64,000 bases of DNA from Halomonas litopenaei (GTDB taxonomy: Bacteria; Pseudomonadota; Gammaproteobacteria; Pseudomonadales; Halomonadaceae), in assembly GCF_017303055.1 (NCBI RefSeq), contig NZ_JAEKJT010000011.1, positions 102,855 to 166,854 of the forward strand, written 5' to 3'. Made by a program: the position numbers and the translations under genes. Positions within the stretch are counted from its first letter, which is position 1. Every line of letters begins with the position of its first letter. This document shows positions 44,207 through 54,487 of the stretch, piece after piece. Below the pieces are notes generated by a model. The model did not search any database, was not told the DNA's origin, and saw nothing but the letters and a program-made list of their open reading frames with translations.

Positions 44207-46048
44207 TCAGCTGACCGCGACAGGTAGCTGTACCAGCAGGCGCGGCAGAAAGCGGACGGTCACCACGGTGCCACATGGCTTGATGCCATTGACCGAGAGC
44301 TTTCCACTCAGGCTCCTCGCCCGCTCTTCCATGATGGCCATCCCATGGGAAATGGATGGATCTGACTGGGGACCGATACCGACCCCATCGTCCTTGATCG
44401 ACAGCTGATAATGACCCGTATCTTCTGCGGCAAGACTGACCGTACAGTGGCGGGCCCTGGCGTGGCGCGCCACGTTGGACAACGCCTCGCGCACAATCTG
44501 CAGTACATGAATTTCTTCGTTGGGCGTCAGCGCAAGCCCGCTCCATTGCCCTTTCAAGGTCAGCTCGAAGTCGCCCCGCTTGGAATACTCCTGCACCGTC
44601 TCATCCAGCGCCGCCTCCAGGCCCGCCTCGTGGATGCGCAGACGGAAGGTATTCAGCAGTTCGCGCAGCTGACGATAGGACGAGTTCAGCCCATGCCTCA
44701 GCTCGGCCACCACTTGCGCGACCTGTTCGTGGCGCTGCTGGTCCAGCTGCATCTGCAATCGCGTCACCTGAATCTTCAGGTAGGACAATGATTGCGCCAG
44801 GGAATCGTGAAGCTCTCTGGCAATGACGGCGCGCTCATCCATCAGCGCCAGCCTGCGCTGCTCATCGGACTTTTCCGACAATGACAGGGCCGCTGCGATC
44901 AGCCCTGCCACGGTCTCGACCAGCTCGATCTTCCACTGTGCCAACATGTGCCCAGGGGGCTGCTGGACCCGCAGTTCGCCGAAGTCGCGCCCTGCCTCGC
45001 GCACGCGCACCGCATACTCATTGCCGCTGCCTGGCGATGGAGAAGATGTCATGCGACTGCACGACTCCAATCGCGCTGTCGCAGTCTCGGCTTGATGATG
45101 GGCCGCGGGCCGAGGCACAAGGCGAATCATTTCCTTGCCGGCCCCACCGGTAGTGAGCCTCAGCTCGAACGGTCCCTCGTCGGTGACCGCCTCCAATTGA
45201 CGCAGGACGTCTTCAAGTTCCTCACGGGTCAATGGCGTCACGCCATTCAAACGTCGCGCCGTCAGGTAAAGCATCCGCAGCGCATCATTACTGCGCTTCA
45301 ACTCATGCGTCTTGGCCGCCACTCGCTTTTCGAGCTGCCCATACATTTCCGAAAGACTGGCATTCATCTTGTTGATCGTACGCGACAAGAGGCCAAGCTC
45401 GTCATTCCCACGGTAGGTCGTTCTACCGGAGAAGTCACCCACCATTACACCATTTACCACCCGAATAAGATCTCTAAAAGGCGGCATGACGCCACACACA
45501 ATTCTGTACACCACCATCACCATAAAAACAACAAGAATGGTCAGCGACACACCCTGAAAAACTTCCAGAAAGACCACCTTAGACTCCGCATATTTTTGCA
45601 GACTCCCAACTAGAATATCCACTTTATCGACGAACTCTGCCACCTGGTCATCGAGGCGAAAGGCATTGCCGCCGTCAAAGGCATGGATATTGGGTCGCAG
45701 GTTTTCGTGCCAGCATTCGACCACTCTGTCATAGGCATCTCTCAGGGGGTCATCCACATCGCCAGGAATCAGACTGACAATGGCTGGGCTGGCAAGAGTG
45801 GCTTCCATCTGTTCCTGCTGCCAACGGCGCCGGGGATGGTCGGCAGGCAGCAATTCACTGGTCGACAGCAATCGGTAGGCCTGCATCCTCAGCGACCCCG
45901 CCTGATTGATGGCATCGGCGTAGCCACCCGCGCTCTGGGCGATAACGATCGAGCCCAGCAGGCTGACCAGCGCCAGACAGGCAATCGCGGCCATCGCGAC
46001 CAGCATGCGCAGCATCAGAGAGCGGCGCAGGTAAAAGGCGCCGTTCAT
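44207..46048 (-). CDS. narX: Nitrate/nitrite sensor histidine kinase NarX
   Basis: 613 residues from the ATG at 46048 (GAGGGG upstream). Membrane helix at ~12-35, periplasmic four-helix sensor with the nitrate-binding P-box GSLRMQAYRL, second membrane helix at ~165-190, HAMP, central linker with few cysteines, then a HisKA_3 kinase: ERAVIARELHDSLAQSLSYL carries the phosphorylated His, EALSNVARHARA is the N-box and SIKDDGVGIG the G-box. It phosphorylates NarL, encoded next with a 48-bp gap. An in-frame start at 46078 is possible. Confidence 0.94.
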   Translation of the reverse strand: MNGAFYLRRSLMLRMLVAMAAIACLALVSLLGSIVIAQSAGGYADAINQAGSLRMQAYRLLSTSELLPADHPRRRWQQEQMEATLASPAIVSLIPGDVDDPLRDAYDRVVECWHENLRPNIHAFDGGNAFRLDDQVAEFVDKVDILVGSLQKYAESKVVFLEVFQGVSLTILVVFMVMVVYRIVCGVMPPFRDLIRVVNGVMVGDFSGRTTYRGNDELGLLSRTINKMNASLSEMYGQLEKRVAAKTHELKRSNDALRMLYLTARRLNGVTPLTREELEDVLRQLEAVTDEGPFELRLTTGGAGKEMIRLVPRPAAHHQAETATARLESCSRMTSSPSPGSGNEYAVRVREAGRDFGELRVQQPPGHMLAQWKIELVETVAGLIAAALSLSEKSDEQRRLALMDERAVIARELHDSLAQSLSYLKIQVTRLQMQLDQQRHEQVAQVVAELRHGLNSSYRQLRELLNTFRLRIHEAGLEAALDETVQEYSKRGDFELTLKGQWSGLALTPNEEIHVLQIVREALSNVARHARARHCTVSLAAEDTGHYQLSIKDDGVGIGPQSDPSISHGMAIMEERARSLSGKLSVNGIKPCGTVVTVRFLPRLLVQLPVAVS

Positions 46049-46187
46049 GGCTGCCCCTCGTGTCTTGTCTTCCACCACCCACTTCTATTGACCCAGATCA
46101 AGGGAGTTATCACCTAACCAATATCAGAATGTCTCATTTATGTTTCGAGGCAGATAATACGTGACGAATCTCTTAAAAACACCCGCA

Positions 46188-46203
46188 TACCCCCATGGAG
46201 GTA
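46188..46203. promoter_or_regulatory. NarL 7-2-7 site in the narX-narK gap
   Basis: TACCCCC-AT-GGAGGTA: two inverted NarL heptamers (consensus TACYNMT) with the 2-base spacing preferred by NarL and NarP. A further single TACCCTC lies near 46225. Confidence 0.6.
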
Positions 46204-46239
46204 AGAGATCAACGACGCTGGATATACCCTCCCATTCTG

Positions 46240-46253
46240 TTGATCACAATCAA
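46240..46253. promoter_or_regulatory. FNR/ANR box upstream of narK
   Basis: TTGAT-CACA-ATCAA, an exact match to the FNR/ANR consensus TTGAT-N4-ATCAA, centred 73 bases before the narK start. With the NarL site 44 bases further upstream this is the usual anaerobic-plus-nitrate control layout. Confidence 0.85.
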
Positions 46254-46319
46254 GTGCCTTGCAGATACATTGTAGCAATGTTTAAGGGGACAAACCGGCA
46301 CCCCTACTGAGGAAAGCAT

Positions 46320-49040
46320 ATGCTTCAACATGACTCCGTACCGCGGCGTCAGCAGAATCAAGCGCTAGGTCTGGCCACCCTGGCCTTCACTCTCTGCTTC
46401 GCCGTCTGGACTCTCTTCTCGATTCTCGGCATTCAAATCAAGGAAGACTTCGGTCTTTCTGACACTCAACTCGGCCTGTTGATGGCCACACCGGTGCTGA
46501 CCGGCTCCATTAGCCGTCTATTCCTCGGCGTACTGACTGACCGTTTCGGTGGCCGTTGGGTGTTCGGCCTGCTGATGCTGATCACGGCCACCTGCGTCTA
46601 TCTGCTGACCTTTGCCAACAGTTACTCGATGCTATTGGTCGGCGCCCTGGGTATCGGCCTTGCGGGCGGTTCCTTCATCGTCGGCGTCGCCTACACCTCC
46701 GCCTGGTTCGAGAAGGAACGTCAGGGTACCGCTCTGGGCATCTTTGGTGCCGGTAACGTGGGCGCTGCCGTGACCAATTTTGGCGCCCCTTTCCTGCTCC
46801 TGGCACTGGGCTGGAAGAGCACCGCGCTGGTCTATGCCACCGTCATGGCCATCATGGGCGTCGCCTTCATTGTGCTGGCCAAGGAAGATCCCGGCAGTCG
46901 ATCTCGCAACGCCGTGCGCCAGCCGCTATCCGAGCAATTTGCGCCGCTGGCCGATCTGCGCGTGTGGCGCTTTTCTCTGTATTACTTCTTCGTCTTCGGC
47001 GGCTTTGTGGCCCTCGCCCTGTGGCTGCCCCACTATCTGATCGAGGTCTACGGACTCAGCCTGGGAGCGGCGGGTATCGTCGCGGCGCTGTATACGATTC
47101 CAGCCTCGCTGTTCCGCATCCTCGGCGGCTGGATGTCGGACCGCTACGGCGCTCGCCGGGTGATGTACTGGACCTTCCTGGCCTCGGTCATCTGCACCTT
47201 TCTGCTGAGCTATCCGCCGACTCACTATACCGTTGCCGGTGTCCATGGCCCGGTCGAGTTCACCTTCGCCATGCCCCTGGTCGGCTTTATCCTGCTGACC
47301 ATGGTGCTGGGCTTCTTCATGTCCCTGGGCAAGGCCGCCGTGTACAAGCACATCCCGGTCTACTATCCCAAGAGCGTGGGTCTGGTGGGCGGCGCGGTAG
47401 GCATGGTCGGCGGACTCGGCGGCTTCTTCCTGCCACTGACCTTCGGCATGCTCAACGATGTCATCGGCATCTGGCAGAGCTGCTTCATGCTGATGTTCGT
47501 CGTGGTCGCCGCAGCGCTGCTGTGGATGCATCACGCGATTCGTAAAGCCGAACGCATCGAGGCTCGCGACCGCTGCGAATCCACCGATCTGCCGGAGCTT
47601 TCTACCCCCAGCAAGTTCGTGCTGCAGGACTGGCGCCCGGAAGACGAGTCTTTCTGGCAGACCACCGGCCGCAAGATTGCCAGTCGCAATCTATGGATCT
47701 CGATCCCCTGTCTGCTGCTGGCCTTCAGCATCTGGATGGTATGGTCCATGGTGGTGGCCAAACTGCCCCAGGTGGGCTTTGACTACAGCCCGAACCAGCT
47801 GTTCTGGCTGGCCGCCCTGCCGGGACTGTCCGGCGCTACGCTGCGCATCTTCTACAGCTTTACCGTGCCGATCTTCGGCGGGCGTCGCTTCACCGCTTTC
47901 TCCACGGCCTCACTGATTCTGCCGGCACTGTGGATCGGGTTTGCGGTACAGAACCCTGACACCCCCTACCTGGTGATGGCGATCATTGCCCTGCTGTGTG
48001 GCTTCGGTGGCGGTAACTTTGCCTCCAGCATGGCCAACATCGCGTTCTTCTATCCCAAGCGCGAGAAAGGCAAGGCACTGGCCATGAACGCCGGTCTTGG
48101 CAACCTTGGCGTATCGGTGATGCAGTTCCTGGTGCCCGTGGTGATTTCTACCGGCAGCTTCGTGATGTTTACCGGAGACGGCCAACCGCTGTCCGACAGC
48201 GGCATGCTGTGGCTGCAGAATGCCGGCTTCGTGTGGGTGCCGTTCATCGCTATCGCCACCGTTGCCGCCTGGTTCGGCATGAACGACATCGCCAGCGCCA
48301 AGTCCTCGTTCAAGGAACAGTCGGTCATCTTCCAGCGCAAGCACAACTGGCTGATGTGCATCCTCTATACCGGCACCTTCGGTAGCTTCATTGGTTTCTC
48401 TGCCGGCTTCCCGCTGCTGACGAAGACCCAGTTCCCGGCCATCGACGCCTTGCAGTATGCCTTCCTCGGCCCGTTTGTCGGCGCCCTCAGCCGTGCCTGG
48501 ACCGGCGGTCTTGCCGATCGCTTCGGCGGCGCCCGGGTCACCTTCTGGACCTTCCTGACCATGATCGCCGGGGTCATCGGCGTGCTGTTCTTCCTGATGA
48601 ACAAGACCATGCCGATGGCGTTCTACGGTTTCTTCGCTTCGTTCATGCTGCTGTTCTTCGCCACCGGCGTCGGCAACGCCAGCACCTTCCAGATGATTCC
48701 GTCGATCTTCCGCAAGGAAGTGCCGCGTCTGATGCCCAACCTGACCAGTGCTGAACAGCTGGTCCATGCAGAGCGCGAATCGGCCGCCACCATTGGCTTC
48801 ACGTCGGCGATCGCCGCCTACGGCGCCTTCCTGATCCCGAAGTCCTTCGGCACCTCGATTTCGCTGACAGGCGGACCGGAAGCCGCCCTGCTTGGCTTCA
48901 TCGTCTTCTACCTGCTGTGTACCGCCCTGACCTGGTTCTACTACAGCCGCAAGGGCGCAGAAATCGAACTCAATCTGGACGCCGGGCCTGCCTGCAAGGG
49001 CCGCAGCAAGGACCATCCCAAAGAGGCTTCGGACGCATAG
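46320..49040 (+). CDS. narK: Fused NarK1-NarK2 nitrate/nitrite transporter
   Basis: 906 residues, two major-facilitator domains of about twelve helices each. The first half (1-410, GIQIKEDFGLSDTQLGLL, FRILGGWMSDRYGARRVMYW) resembles NarK1-type nitrate/proton symporters. The linker (~420-455) is charged. The second half (460-890, FDYSPNQLFWLAALPGLSGATLRI, GGGNFASSMANIAFFYP, WTGGLADRFGGARVTFW) resembles NarK2-type nitrate/nitrite antiporters. Fusion of the two is known in denitrifiers such as Paracoccus. It starts the nar operon downstream of the NarL and FNR sites. Confidence 0.93.
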   Translation: MLQHDSVPRRQQNQALGLATLAFTLCFAVWTLFSILGIQIKEDFGLSDTQLGLLMATPVLTGSISRLFLGVLTDRFGGRWVFGLLMLITATCVYLLTFANSYSMLLVGALGIGLAGGSFIVGVAYTSAWFEKERQGTALGIFGAGNVGAAVTNFGAPFLLLALGWKSTALVYATVMAIMGVAFIVLAKEDPGSRSRNAVRQPLSEQFAPLADLRVWRFSLYYFFVFGGFVALALWLPHYLIEVYGLSLGAAGIVAALYTIPASLFRILGGWMSDRYGARRVMYWTFLASVICTFLLSYPPTHYTVAGVHGPVEFTFAMPLVGFILLTMVLGFFMSLGKAAVYKHIPVYYPKSVGLVGGAVGMVGGLGGFFLPLTFGMLNDVIGIWQSCFMLMFVVVAAALLWMHHAIRKAERIEARDRCESTDLPELSTPSKFVLQDWRPEDESFWQTTGRKIASRNLWISIPCLLLAFSIWMVWSMVVAKLPQVGFDYSPNQLFWLAALPGLSGATLRIFYSFTVPIFGGRRFTAFSTASLILPALWIGFAVQNPDTPYLVMAIIALLCGFGGGNFASSMANIAFFYPKREKGKALAMNAGLGNLGVSVMQFLVPVVISTGSFVMFTGDGQPLSDSGMLWLQNAGFVWVPFIAIATVAAWFGMNDIASAKSSFKEQSVIFQRKHNWLMCILYTGTFGSFIGFSAGFPLLTKTQFPAIDALQYAFLGPFVGALSRAWTGGLADRFGGARVTFWTFLTMIAGVIGVLFFLMNKTMPMAFYGFFASFMLLFFATGVGNASTFQMIPSIFRKEVPRLMPNLTSAEQLVHAERESAATIGFTSAIAAYGAFLIPKSFGTSISLTGGPEAALLGFIVFYLLCTALTWFYYSRKGAEIELNLDAGPACKGRSKDHPKEASDA

Positions 49041-49132
49041 CACTGACATTCAGGGCTGACGTTGAGAGCTAGCTCTGAGCTTCAAGACTCCACCAGACCG
49101 TGACATTCGAGTCCACAAGGACCGCCTAGCAT

Positions 49133-49150
49133 GGCCCCCGCAAGGGGGCC
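49133..49150 (+). terminator. GNRA-type hairpin between narK and narG
   Basis: GGCCCCC-GCAA-GGGGGCC with a GNRA tetraloop, followed by TTT and then the narG ribosome site (GAGGAG). It lies 17 bases before the start codon. It could be an attenuator, an mRNA-stability element or an RNase processing block rather than a full terminator. Confidence 0.5.
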
Positions 49151-49166
49151 TTTGAGGAGACCCCCC

Positions 49167-52100
49167 ATGAGTCACTTTCTCGATCGGCTGAGATACCTGA
49201 CCAAGCGTCCTCCCCAGTTTGCCAATGGACATGGCGAAACGAGGGAAGAGACCCGCGACTGGGAAGATGGCTATCGCGCTCGCTGGCAGCACGACAAGAT
49301 CGTGCGCTCCACCCACGGGGTGAATTGCACCGGCTCATGCAGCTGGAAGATCTACGTCAAGAATGGCCTGGTGACCTGGGAAACCCAGCAGACCGACTAC
49401 CCCCGCACCCGCGCCGACCTGCCCAATCACGAGCCACGTGGCTGCCCGCGTGGCGCCAGCTACTCCTGGTACCTGTACAGTGCCAACCGCCTCAAGTACC
49501 CGCTGATCCGTCAGGAGCTGGTCAGCCTGTGGCGTCGGGCGCTGGACAAGCACGAAGACCCGGTGGAGGCCTGGGCCTCCATCGTCGAAGATCCGGTGCT
49601 GGCCAACCAGTACAAGCGTGCCCGTGGCATGGGCGGCTTCGTTCGCGCCGACTGGGACGAGGCCCAGACCCTGATCGCTGCGGCCAACGTCTACACCGCC
49701 AAGACCTATGGACCTGACCGCATCATCGGTTTTTCACCGATTCCCGCCATGTCGATGGTCTCCTACGCCGCCGGGGCCCGCTACCTGTCGCTGATCGGCG
49801 GAGCCTGCCTGTCCTTCTATGACTGGTACTGCGACCTGCCGCCGGCCTCCCCCCAGACCTGGGGCGAGCAGACCGACGTGCCGGAGTCCGCTGACTGGTA
49901 CAACTCTGGCTATATCATCGCCTGGGGCTCCAACGTGCCCCAGACCCGCACGCCGGACGCCCACTTCTTTACCGAGGTGCGCTACAAGGGCACCAAGACC
50001 GTGTCCATCACCCCGGACTACGCCGAGGTGTCGAAGCTCACCGACGAGTGGCTGTCAGCCAAGCAAGGCACCGACGCCGCCCTGGCCATGGCCATGGGCC
50101 ACGTCATCCTCAAGGAGTTCCACCTCGACTCCCCCAGCGCTTACTTCACCGACTACGTCAAGCGCTACACCGACATGCCCTTCCTGGTGGCGCTGGAGCC
50201 CCGGGAAGACGGCAGCTACGCGCCCGGCAAGCAGCTGCGTGCCGCCGACTTTGATGCCTCCCTGGGCCAGGACAACAATCCCGAGTGGAAGACCGTCGCC
50301 TGGGACGAAAAGCGCGATCAGCTCGTCGTGCCCCGTGGCTCCATCGGCTTCCGCTGGGGGGAAAATGGCGGCGAGGAAAAAGGCAAGTGGAGCCTTGAGT
50401 CACTCGACGCCGACGGCCAGGAGGTCGACCTGCGCCTGTCCCTGGCCGATGCCCATGACAGCGTCGCCAAGGTGGCCTTCCCCTACTTCGGCGGTATCGC
50501 CCACGAGCACTTCGACCACGTCGAAGGCAACGAGGTGCTGCACCACTGCCTGCCGGCCAAGAAGCTGGCCCTGGCAGACGGCAAGGAAGTGCTGGCCGTC
50601 ACCGTGTTCGACCTGATGTGCGCCAACTACGGTATCGACCGTGGCCTCGGTGCTGACGGCGAAGACGACGGCGCCACCTCGCTGGACCAGCTGCGTCCCT
50701 ATACCCCGGCGTGGCAGGAAAAGATCACCGGTGTGCCGGCCAGCCAGTGCATTCGCATCGCCCGCGAGTTCGCCAGCAATGCCGACAAGACCCAGGGTCG
50801 CTCCATGATCATCGTCGGTGCCGGGATGAACCACTGGTACCACATGGACATGAACTACCGTGGCCTGATCAACATGCTGGTGCTGTGTGGCTGCATCGGT
50901 CAGTCCGGCGGTGGCTGGTCCCACTACGTGGGGCAGGAAAAGCTGCGGCCCCAGACCGGCTGGCTGCCGCTGGCCTTTGGCCTGGACTGGCAGCGTCCGC
51001 CGCGCCAGATGAACGGCACCTCGTTCTTCTACAACCACTCGAGCCAGTGGCGCTACGAGAAGCTCGAAGTCAAGGAGCTGCTGTCACCGCTGGCCGACCC
51101 CAGCAAGTACGACGGCAGCCTGATCGACTTCAACGTGCGCGCCGAGCGCATGGGCTGGCTGCCCTCCGCCCCTCAGCTCGGTATCAACCCGCTGCGACTG
51201 GCGGGCCCCGCGCTTGAGGCCGGCATGTCCACCGCCGCCTACACGGTCAACGAGCTGAAGGCGGGACGGCTCAACTTTGCCGCAGAAGACCCGGACAACC
51301 CCCAGAACTTCCCGCGCAACATGTTCGTGTGGCGCTCCAACCTGCTGGGCAGCTCCGGCAAGGGCCACGAGTACATGCTCAAGTACCTGCTGGGCACCCG
51401 TCACGGCTTGCAGGGCAAGGACCTGGGTGAGTCCGGTGGCGCCATGCCCAAGGAAGTCACGTGGCACAAGGAAGCCCCGGAAGGCAAGGTGGACCTGTTC
51501 ACCACCCTCGACTTCCGTATGTCCACCACCTGTCTGTACTCCGACGTGGTGCTGCCCACCGCGACCTGGTACGAGAAGGACGACCTCAACACCTCGGACA
51601 TGCATCCCTTCATCCACCCGCTGACCGCCGCCACCGATCCGGCCTGGGAGGCGCGTAGCGACTGGGATATCTACAAGGGCATCGCCAAGAAGTTCTCCGA
51701 GGTCTGCCCCGGCCACCTGGGCGAGGAAACCGACCTGGTCACCCTGCCGCTGCAGCACGACAGCCCAGGCGAGCTGGCCCAGCCCGAGGTGCTCGACTGG
51801 AAGCGCGGCGAGTGCGAGCCGGTGCCCGGCAAGACCATGCCGAGCCTGGTCGAGGTCAAGCGCAACTACCCCGAGACCTATGAGCGCTTCACCTCGGTGG
51901 GGCCGCTGCTCGAAAGCATCGGTAACGGTGGCAAGGGCATCAGCTGGAATACCGAGAAGGAGGTCGAACTGCTGCGCGGCCTCAATCACGTCAAGCTGGA
52001 CGGCCCGGCCAAGGGGCAGCCGCGCATCGAGACCGCCATCGACGCCGCCGAGGTGATCCTGTCACTGGCACCAGAGACCAACGGCCAGGTTGCGGTCAAG

Positions 52101-52934
52101 GCCTGGGACGCGCTTTCGAAAATTACCGGACGGGACCATACCCATCTGGCGATTCCCAAGGAAGAGGAAAAGATCCGCTTCCGAGATGTGGTGGCGCAGC
52201 CGCGCAAGATCATCTCCAGCCCAACCTGGTCAGGCCTGGAAGACGAGCACGTGTCCTATAACGCGGGCTACACCAACGTCCACGAGCTGATCCCCTGGCG
52301 TACCGTGAGCGGACGTCAGCAGTTCTATCAGGACCACGCCTGGATGCGCGACTTCGGCGAAAGCCTGCTGGTCTATCGTCCGCCCATCGACACCAAGGCC
52401 ACCAAGGCCATGGCGATGCCGCGTCCCAACGGCAACCCGGAAATCGCGTTGAACTGGATCACCCCGCACCAGAAGTGGGGCATCCACTCCACTTACTCCG
52501 ACAACCTGTTGATGCTGACCCTGTCCCGGGGCGGCCCCATCGTCTGGCTATCCGAGGATGACGCCCGCGCCATCGGCGTCGAGGACAACGACTGGATCGA
52601 GCTGTACAACGCCAACGGCGCCATTGCCGCCCGTGCCGTCGTCAGCCAGCGGGTCAAGAACGGCATGGCGATGATGTACCACGCCCAGGAGCGCATCGTG
52701 AACGTGCCCGGCTCCGAAGTCACCGGCACCCGCGGCGGCATCCACAACTCGGTGACTCGGGTATGTCCCAAGCCGACCCATATGATCGGCGGATACGCCC
52801 AGCTGGCCTACGGCTTCAACTACTACGGCACCGTCGGCTCCAACCGCGATGAGTTCGTCATGGTGCGCAAGATGAAGCACGTCAACTGGTTGGACGGGGA
52901 AGGACAGGACAGCGTTCAGGAGGCAGTGAAATGA
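49167..52934 (+). CDS. narG: Membrane-bound nitrate reductase alpha subunit NarG
   Basis: 1,255 residues; catalytic Mo-bis-MGD subunit facing the cytoplasm. The N-terminal MSHFLDRLRYL and HGVNCTGSCSWKIYV carry the FS0 cluster ligands (His and Cys). YAAGARYLSLIGGACLSFYDWYCD contains the Mo-ligand region, and YSDNLLMLTLSRGGP and RKMKHVNWLDGE the C-terminal MGD site. GAGGAG lies 8 bases before the ATG at 49167; a start at 49131 in frame is rejected. No Tat signal beyond the usual vestigial N-terminus. Overlaps narH by 4 bases. Confidence 0.97.
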   Translation: MSHFLDRLRYLTKRPPQFANGHGETREETRDWEDGYRARWQHDKIVRSTHGVNCTGSCSWKIYVKNGLVTWETQQTDYPRTRADLPNHEPRGCPRGASYSWYLYSANRLKYPLIRQELVSLWRRALDKHEDPVEAWASIVEDPVLANQYKRARGMGGFVRADWDEAQTLIAAANVYTAKTYGPDRIIGFSPIPAMSMVSYAAGARYLSLIGGACLSFYDWYCDLPPASPQTWGEQTDVPESADWYNSGYIIAWGSNVPQTRTPDAHFFTEVRYKGTKTVSITPDYAEVSKLTDEWLSAKQGTDAALAMAMGHVILKEFHLDSPSAYFTDYVKRYTDMPFLVALEPREDGSYAPGKQLRAADFDASLGQDNNPEWKTVAWDEKRDQLVVPRGSIGFRWGENGGEEKGKWSLESLDADGQEVDLRLSLADAHDSVAKVAFPYFGGIAHEHFDHVEGNEVLHHCLPAKKLALADGKEVLAVTVFDLMCANYGIDRGLGADGEDDGATSLDQLRPYTPAWQEKITGVPASQCIRIAREFASNADKTQGRSMIIVGAGMNHWYHMDMNYRGLINMLVLCGCIGQSGGGWSHYVGQEKLRPQTGWLPLAFGLDWQRPPRQMNGTSFFYNHSSQWRYEKLEVKELLSPLADPSKYDGSLIDFNVRAERMGWLPSAPQLGINPLRLAGPALEAGMSTAAYTVNELKAGRLNFAAEDPDNPQNFPRNMFVWRSNLLGSSGKGHEYMLKYLLGTRHGLQGKDLGESGGAMPKEVTWHKEAPEGKVDLFTTLDFRMSTTCLYSDVVLPTATWYEKDDLNTSDMHPFIHPLTAATDPAWEARSDWDIYKGIAKKFSEVCPGHLGEETDLVTLPLQHDSPGELAQPEVLDWKRGECEPVPGKTMPSLVEVKRNYPETYERFTSVGPLLESIGNGGKGISWNTEKEVELLRGLNHVKLDGPAKGQPRIETAIDAAEVILSLAPETNGQVAVKAWDALSKITGRDHTHLAIPKEEEKIRFRDVVAQPRKIISSPTWSGLEDEHVSYNAGYTNVHELIPWRTVSGRQQFYQDHAWMRDFGESLLVYRPPIDTKATKAMAMPRPNGNPEIALNWITPHQKWGIHSTYSDNLLMLTLSRGGPIVWLSEDDARAIGVEDNDWIELYNANGAIAARAVVSQRVKNGMAMMYHAQERIVNVPGSEVTGTRGGIHNSVTRVCPKPTHMIGGYAQLAYGFNYYGTVGSNRDEFVMVRKMKHVNWLDGEGQDSVQEAVK

Positions 52935-54487
52935 AGATCCGTTCACAAGTGGGCATGGTGCTCAACCTCGACAAGTGCATCGGCTGTCACACCTGCTCGG
53001 TGACCTGCAAGAACGTGTGGACCAGCCGTGAAGGCGTGGAGTACGCCTGGTTCAACAACGTCGAGACCAAGCCGGGCATCGGCTACCCCAAGGAATGGGA
53101 AAACCAGGCCCGCTGGAAAGGCGGTTGGCTACGGCGCGAGGACGGCACCATCGAGCCGCGTATCGGCGGCAAATGGCGGGTGCTGGCGAACATCTTTGCC
53201 AACCCGGACCTGCCGGAGATCGACGACTACTACGAGCCGTTCACCTTCGACTACCAGCACCTGCACCAGGCCAAGCGGGGGCGCCACCAGCCGGTGGCCC
53301 GTCCGCGCTCGCTGGTCTCCGGCCAGCGCATGGAAAAGATCGAGTGGGGCCCGAACTGGGAAGAAATTCTTGGCACTGAGTTCGCCAAGCGGCGCAAGGA
53401 CGTCAACTTCGATCAGATCCAGGCGGACATCTACGGTCAGTTCGAAAACACCTTCATGATGTACCTGCCGCGCCTGTGCGAGCACTGCCTGAACCCTGCC
53501 TGTGTGGCCAGCTGCCCCAGCGGTGCCATCTACAAGCGCGAGGAGGACGGCATCGTCCTGATTGACCAGGACAAGTGCCGCGGCTGGCGGATGTGCGTGT
53601 CCGGCTGTCCGTACAAGAAGATCTACTACAACTGGAAGACCGGCAAGTCCGAGAAGTGCATCTTCTGCTACCCGCGTATCGAGTCCGGCCAGCCGACGGT
53701 GTGCTCCGAGACCTGTGTCGGTCGCATTCGCTACCTCGGCGTGCTGCTCTACGACGCCGATCGTATCGAAGACGTCGCCGCCTCCAAGGACGACCGCGAC
53801 CTCTACCAGCGCCAGTGCGAGATCTTCCTCGATCCCCACGATCCCGAGGTCATCGCCCAGGCCAAGCGTGACGGCATCGACGACAACGTGATCAAGGCCG
53901 CCCAGGAGTCCCCTGTCTACAAGCTGGCCATGGACTGGCAGCTGGCCCTGCCGCTGCACCCGGAATACCGCACCCTGCCGATGGTCTGGTATGTGCCGCC
54001 GCTCTCTCCCATCCAGTCGGCGGTGGATGCCGGTCACGTGGAGAGCGATGGCGTGCTGCCCAAAGTCGAGTCCCTGCGCATCCCGGTGAAATACCTGGCC
54101 AACATGCTGACCGCCGGTGACGAAGCCCCTGTGCTGCGAGCGCTCAAGCGGATGATGGCGATGCGCGAATACATGCGTGGCAAGCACGTGGATGGCGAGG
54201 CTCGCCTCGACGTACTGGACGAAGTCGAGCTGAGCGTGGCCCAGGTCGAGGAGATGTATCGCTACCTGGCCATCGCCAACTACGAGGACCGCTTTGTCAT
54301 CCCGACCAGCCATCGCGAACTGGCCCGTGAGGCCTTCCCGGAGCGTGGCGGCTGCGGCTTCACCTTCGGCAATGGCTGCCAGGGCGGAAGCGACGATGTC
54401 AGTCTGTTCGGCGGACGCAAGCAGACCACCACCCTGGTCGACGTTGAGCAGTACGATCCCGCTCATCCGGAGGTCGAGCATGACTGA
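52931..54487 (+). CDS. narH: Nitrate reductase beta subunit NarH
   Basis: 518 residues, electron-transfer subunit with four Fe-S clusters. The cysteine motifs are CIGCHTCSVTCKNVW, CEHCLNPACVASCPSGA, CRGWRMCVSGCPYKK and CIFCYPRIESGQPTVC; the Trp in the third motif marks the [3Fe-4S] cluster. Overlaps narG by 4 and narJ by 8 bases. Slightly longer than narH of E. coli (512). Confidence 0.97.
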   Translation: MKIRSQVGMVLNLDKCIGCHTCSVTCKNVWTSREGVEYAWFNNVETKPGIGYPKEWENQARWKGGWLRREDGTIEPRIGGKWRVLANIFANPDLPEIDDYYEPFTFDYQHLHQAKRGRHQPVARPRSLVSGQRMEKIEWGPNWEEILGTEFAKRRKDVNFDQIQADIYGQFENTFMMYLPRLCEHCLNPACVASCPSGAIYKREEDGIVLIDQDKCRGWRMCVSGCPYKKIYYNWKTGKSEKCIFCYPRIESGQPTVCSETCVGRIRYLGVLLYDADRIEDVAASKDDRDLYQRQCEIFLDPHDPEVIAQAKRDGIDDNVIKAAQESPVYKLAMDWQLALPLHPEYRTLPMVWYVPPLSPIQSAVDAGHVESDGVLPKVESLRIPVKYLANMLTAGDEAPVLRALKRMMAMREYMRGKHVDGEARLDVLDEVELSVAQVEEMYRYLAIANYEDRFVIPTSHRELAREAFPERGGCGFTFGNGCQGGSDDVSLFGGRKQTTTLVDVEQYDPAHPEVEHD

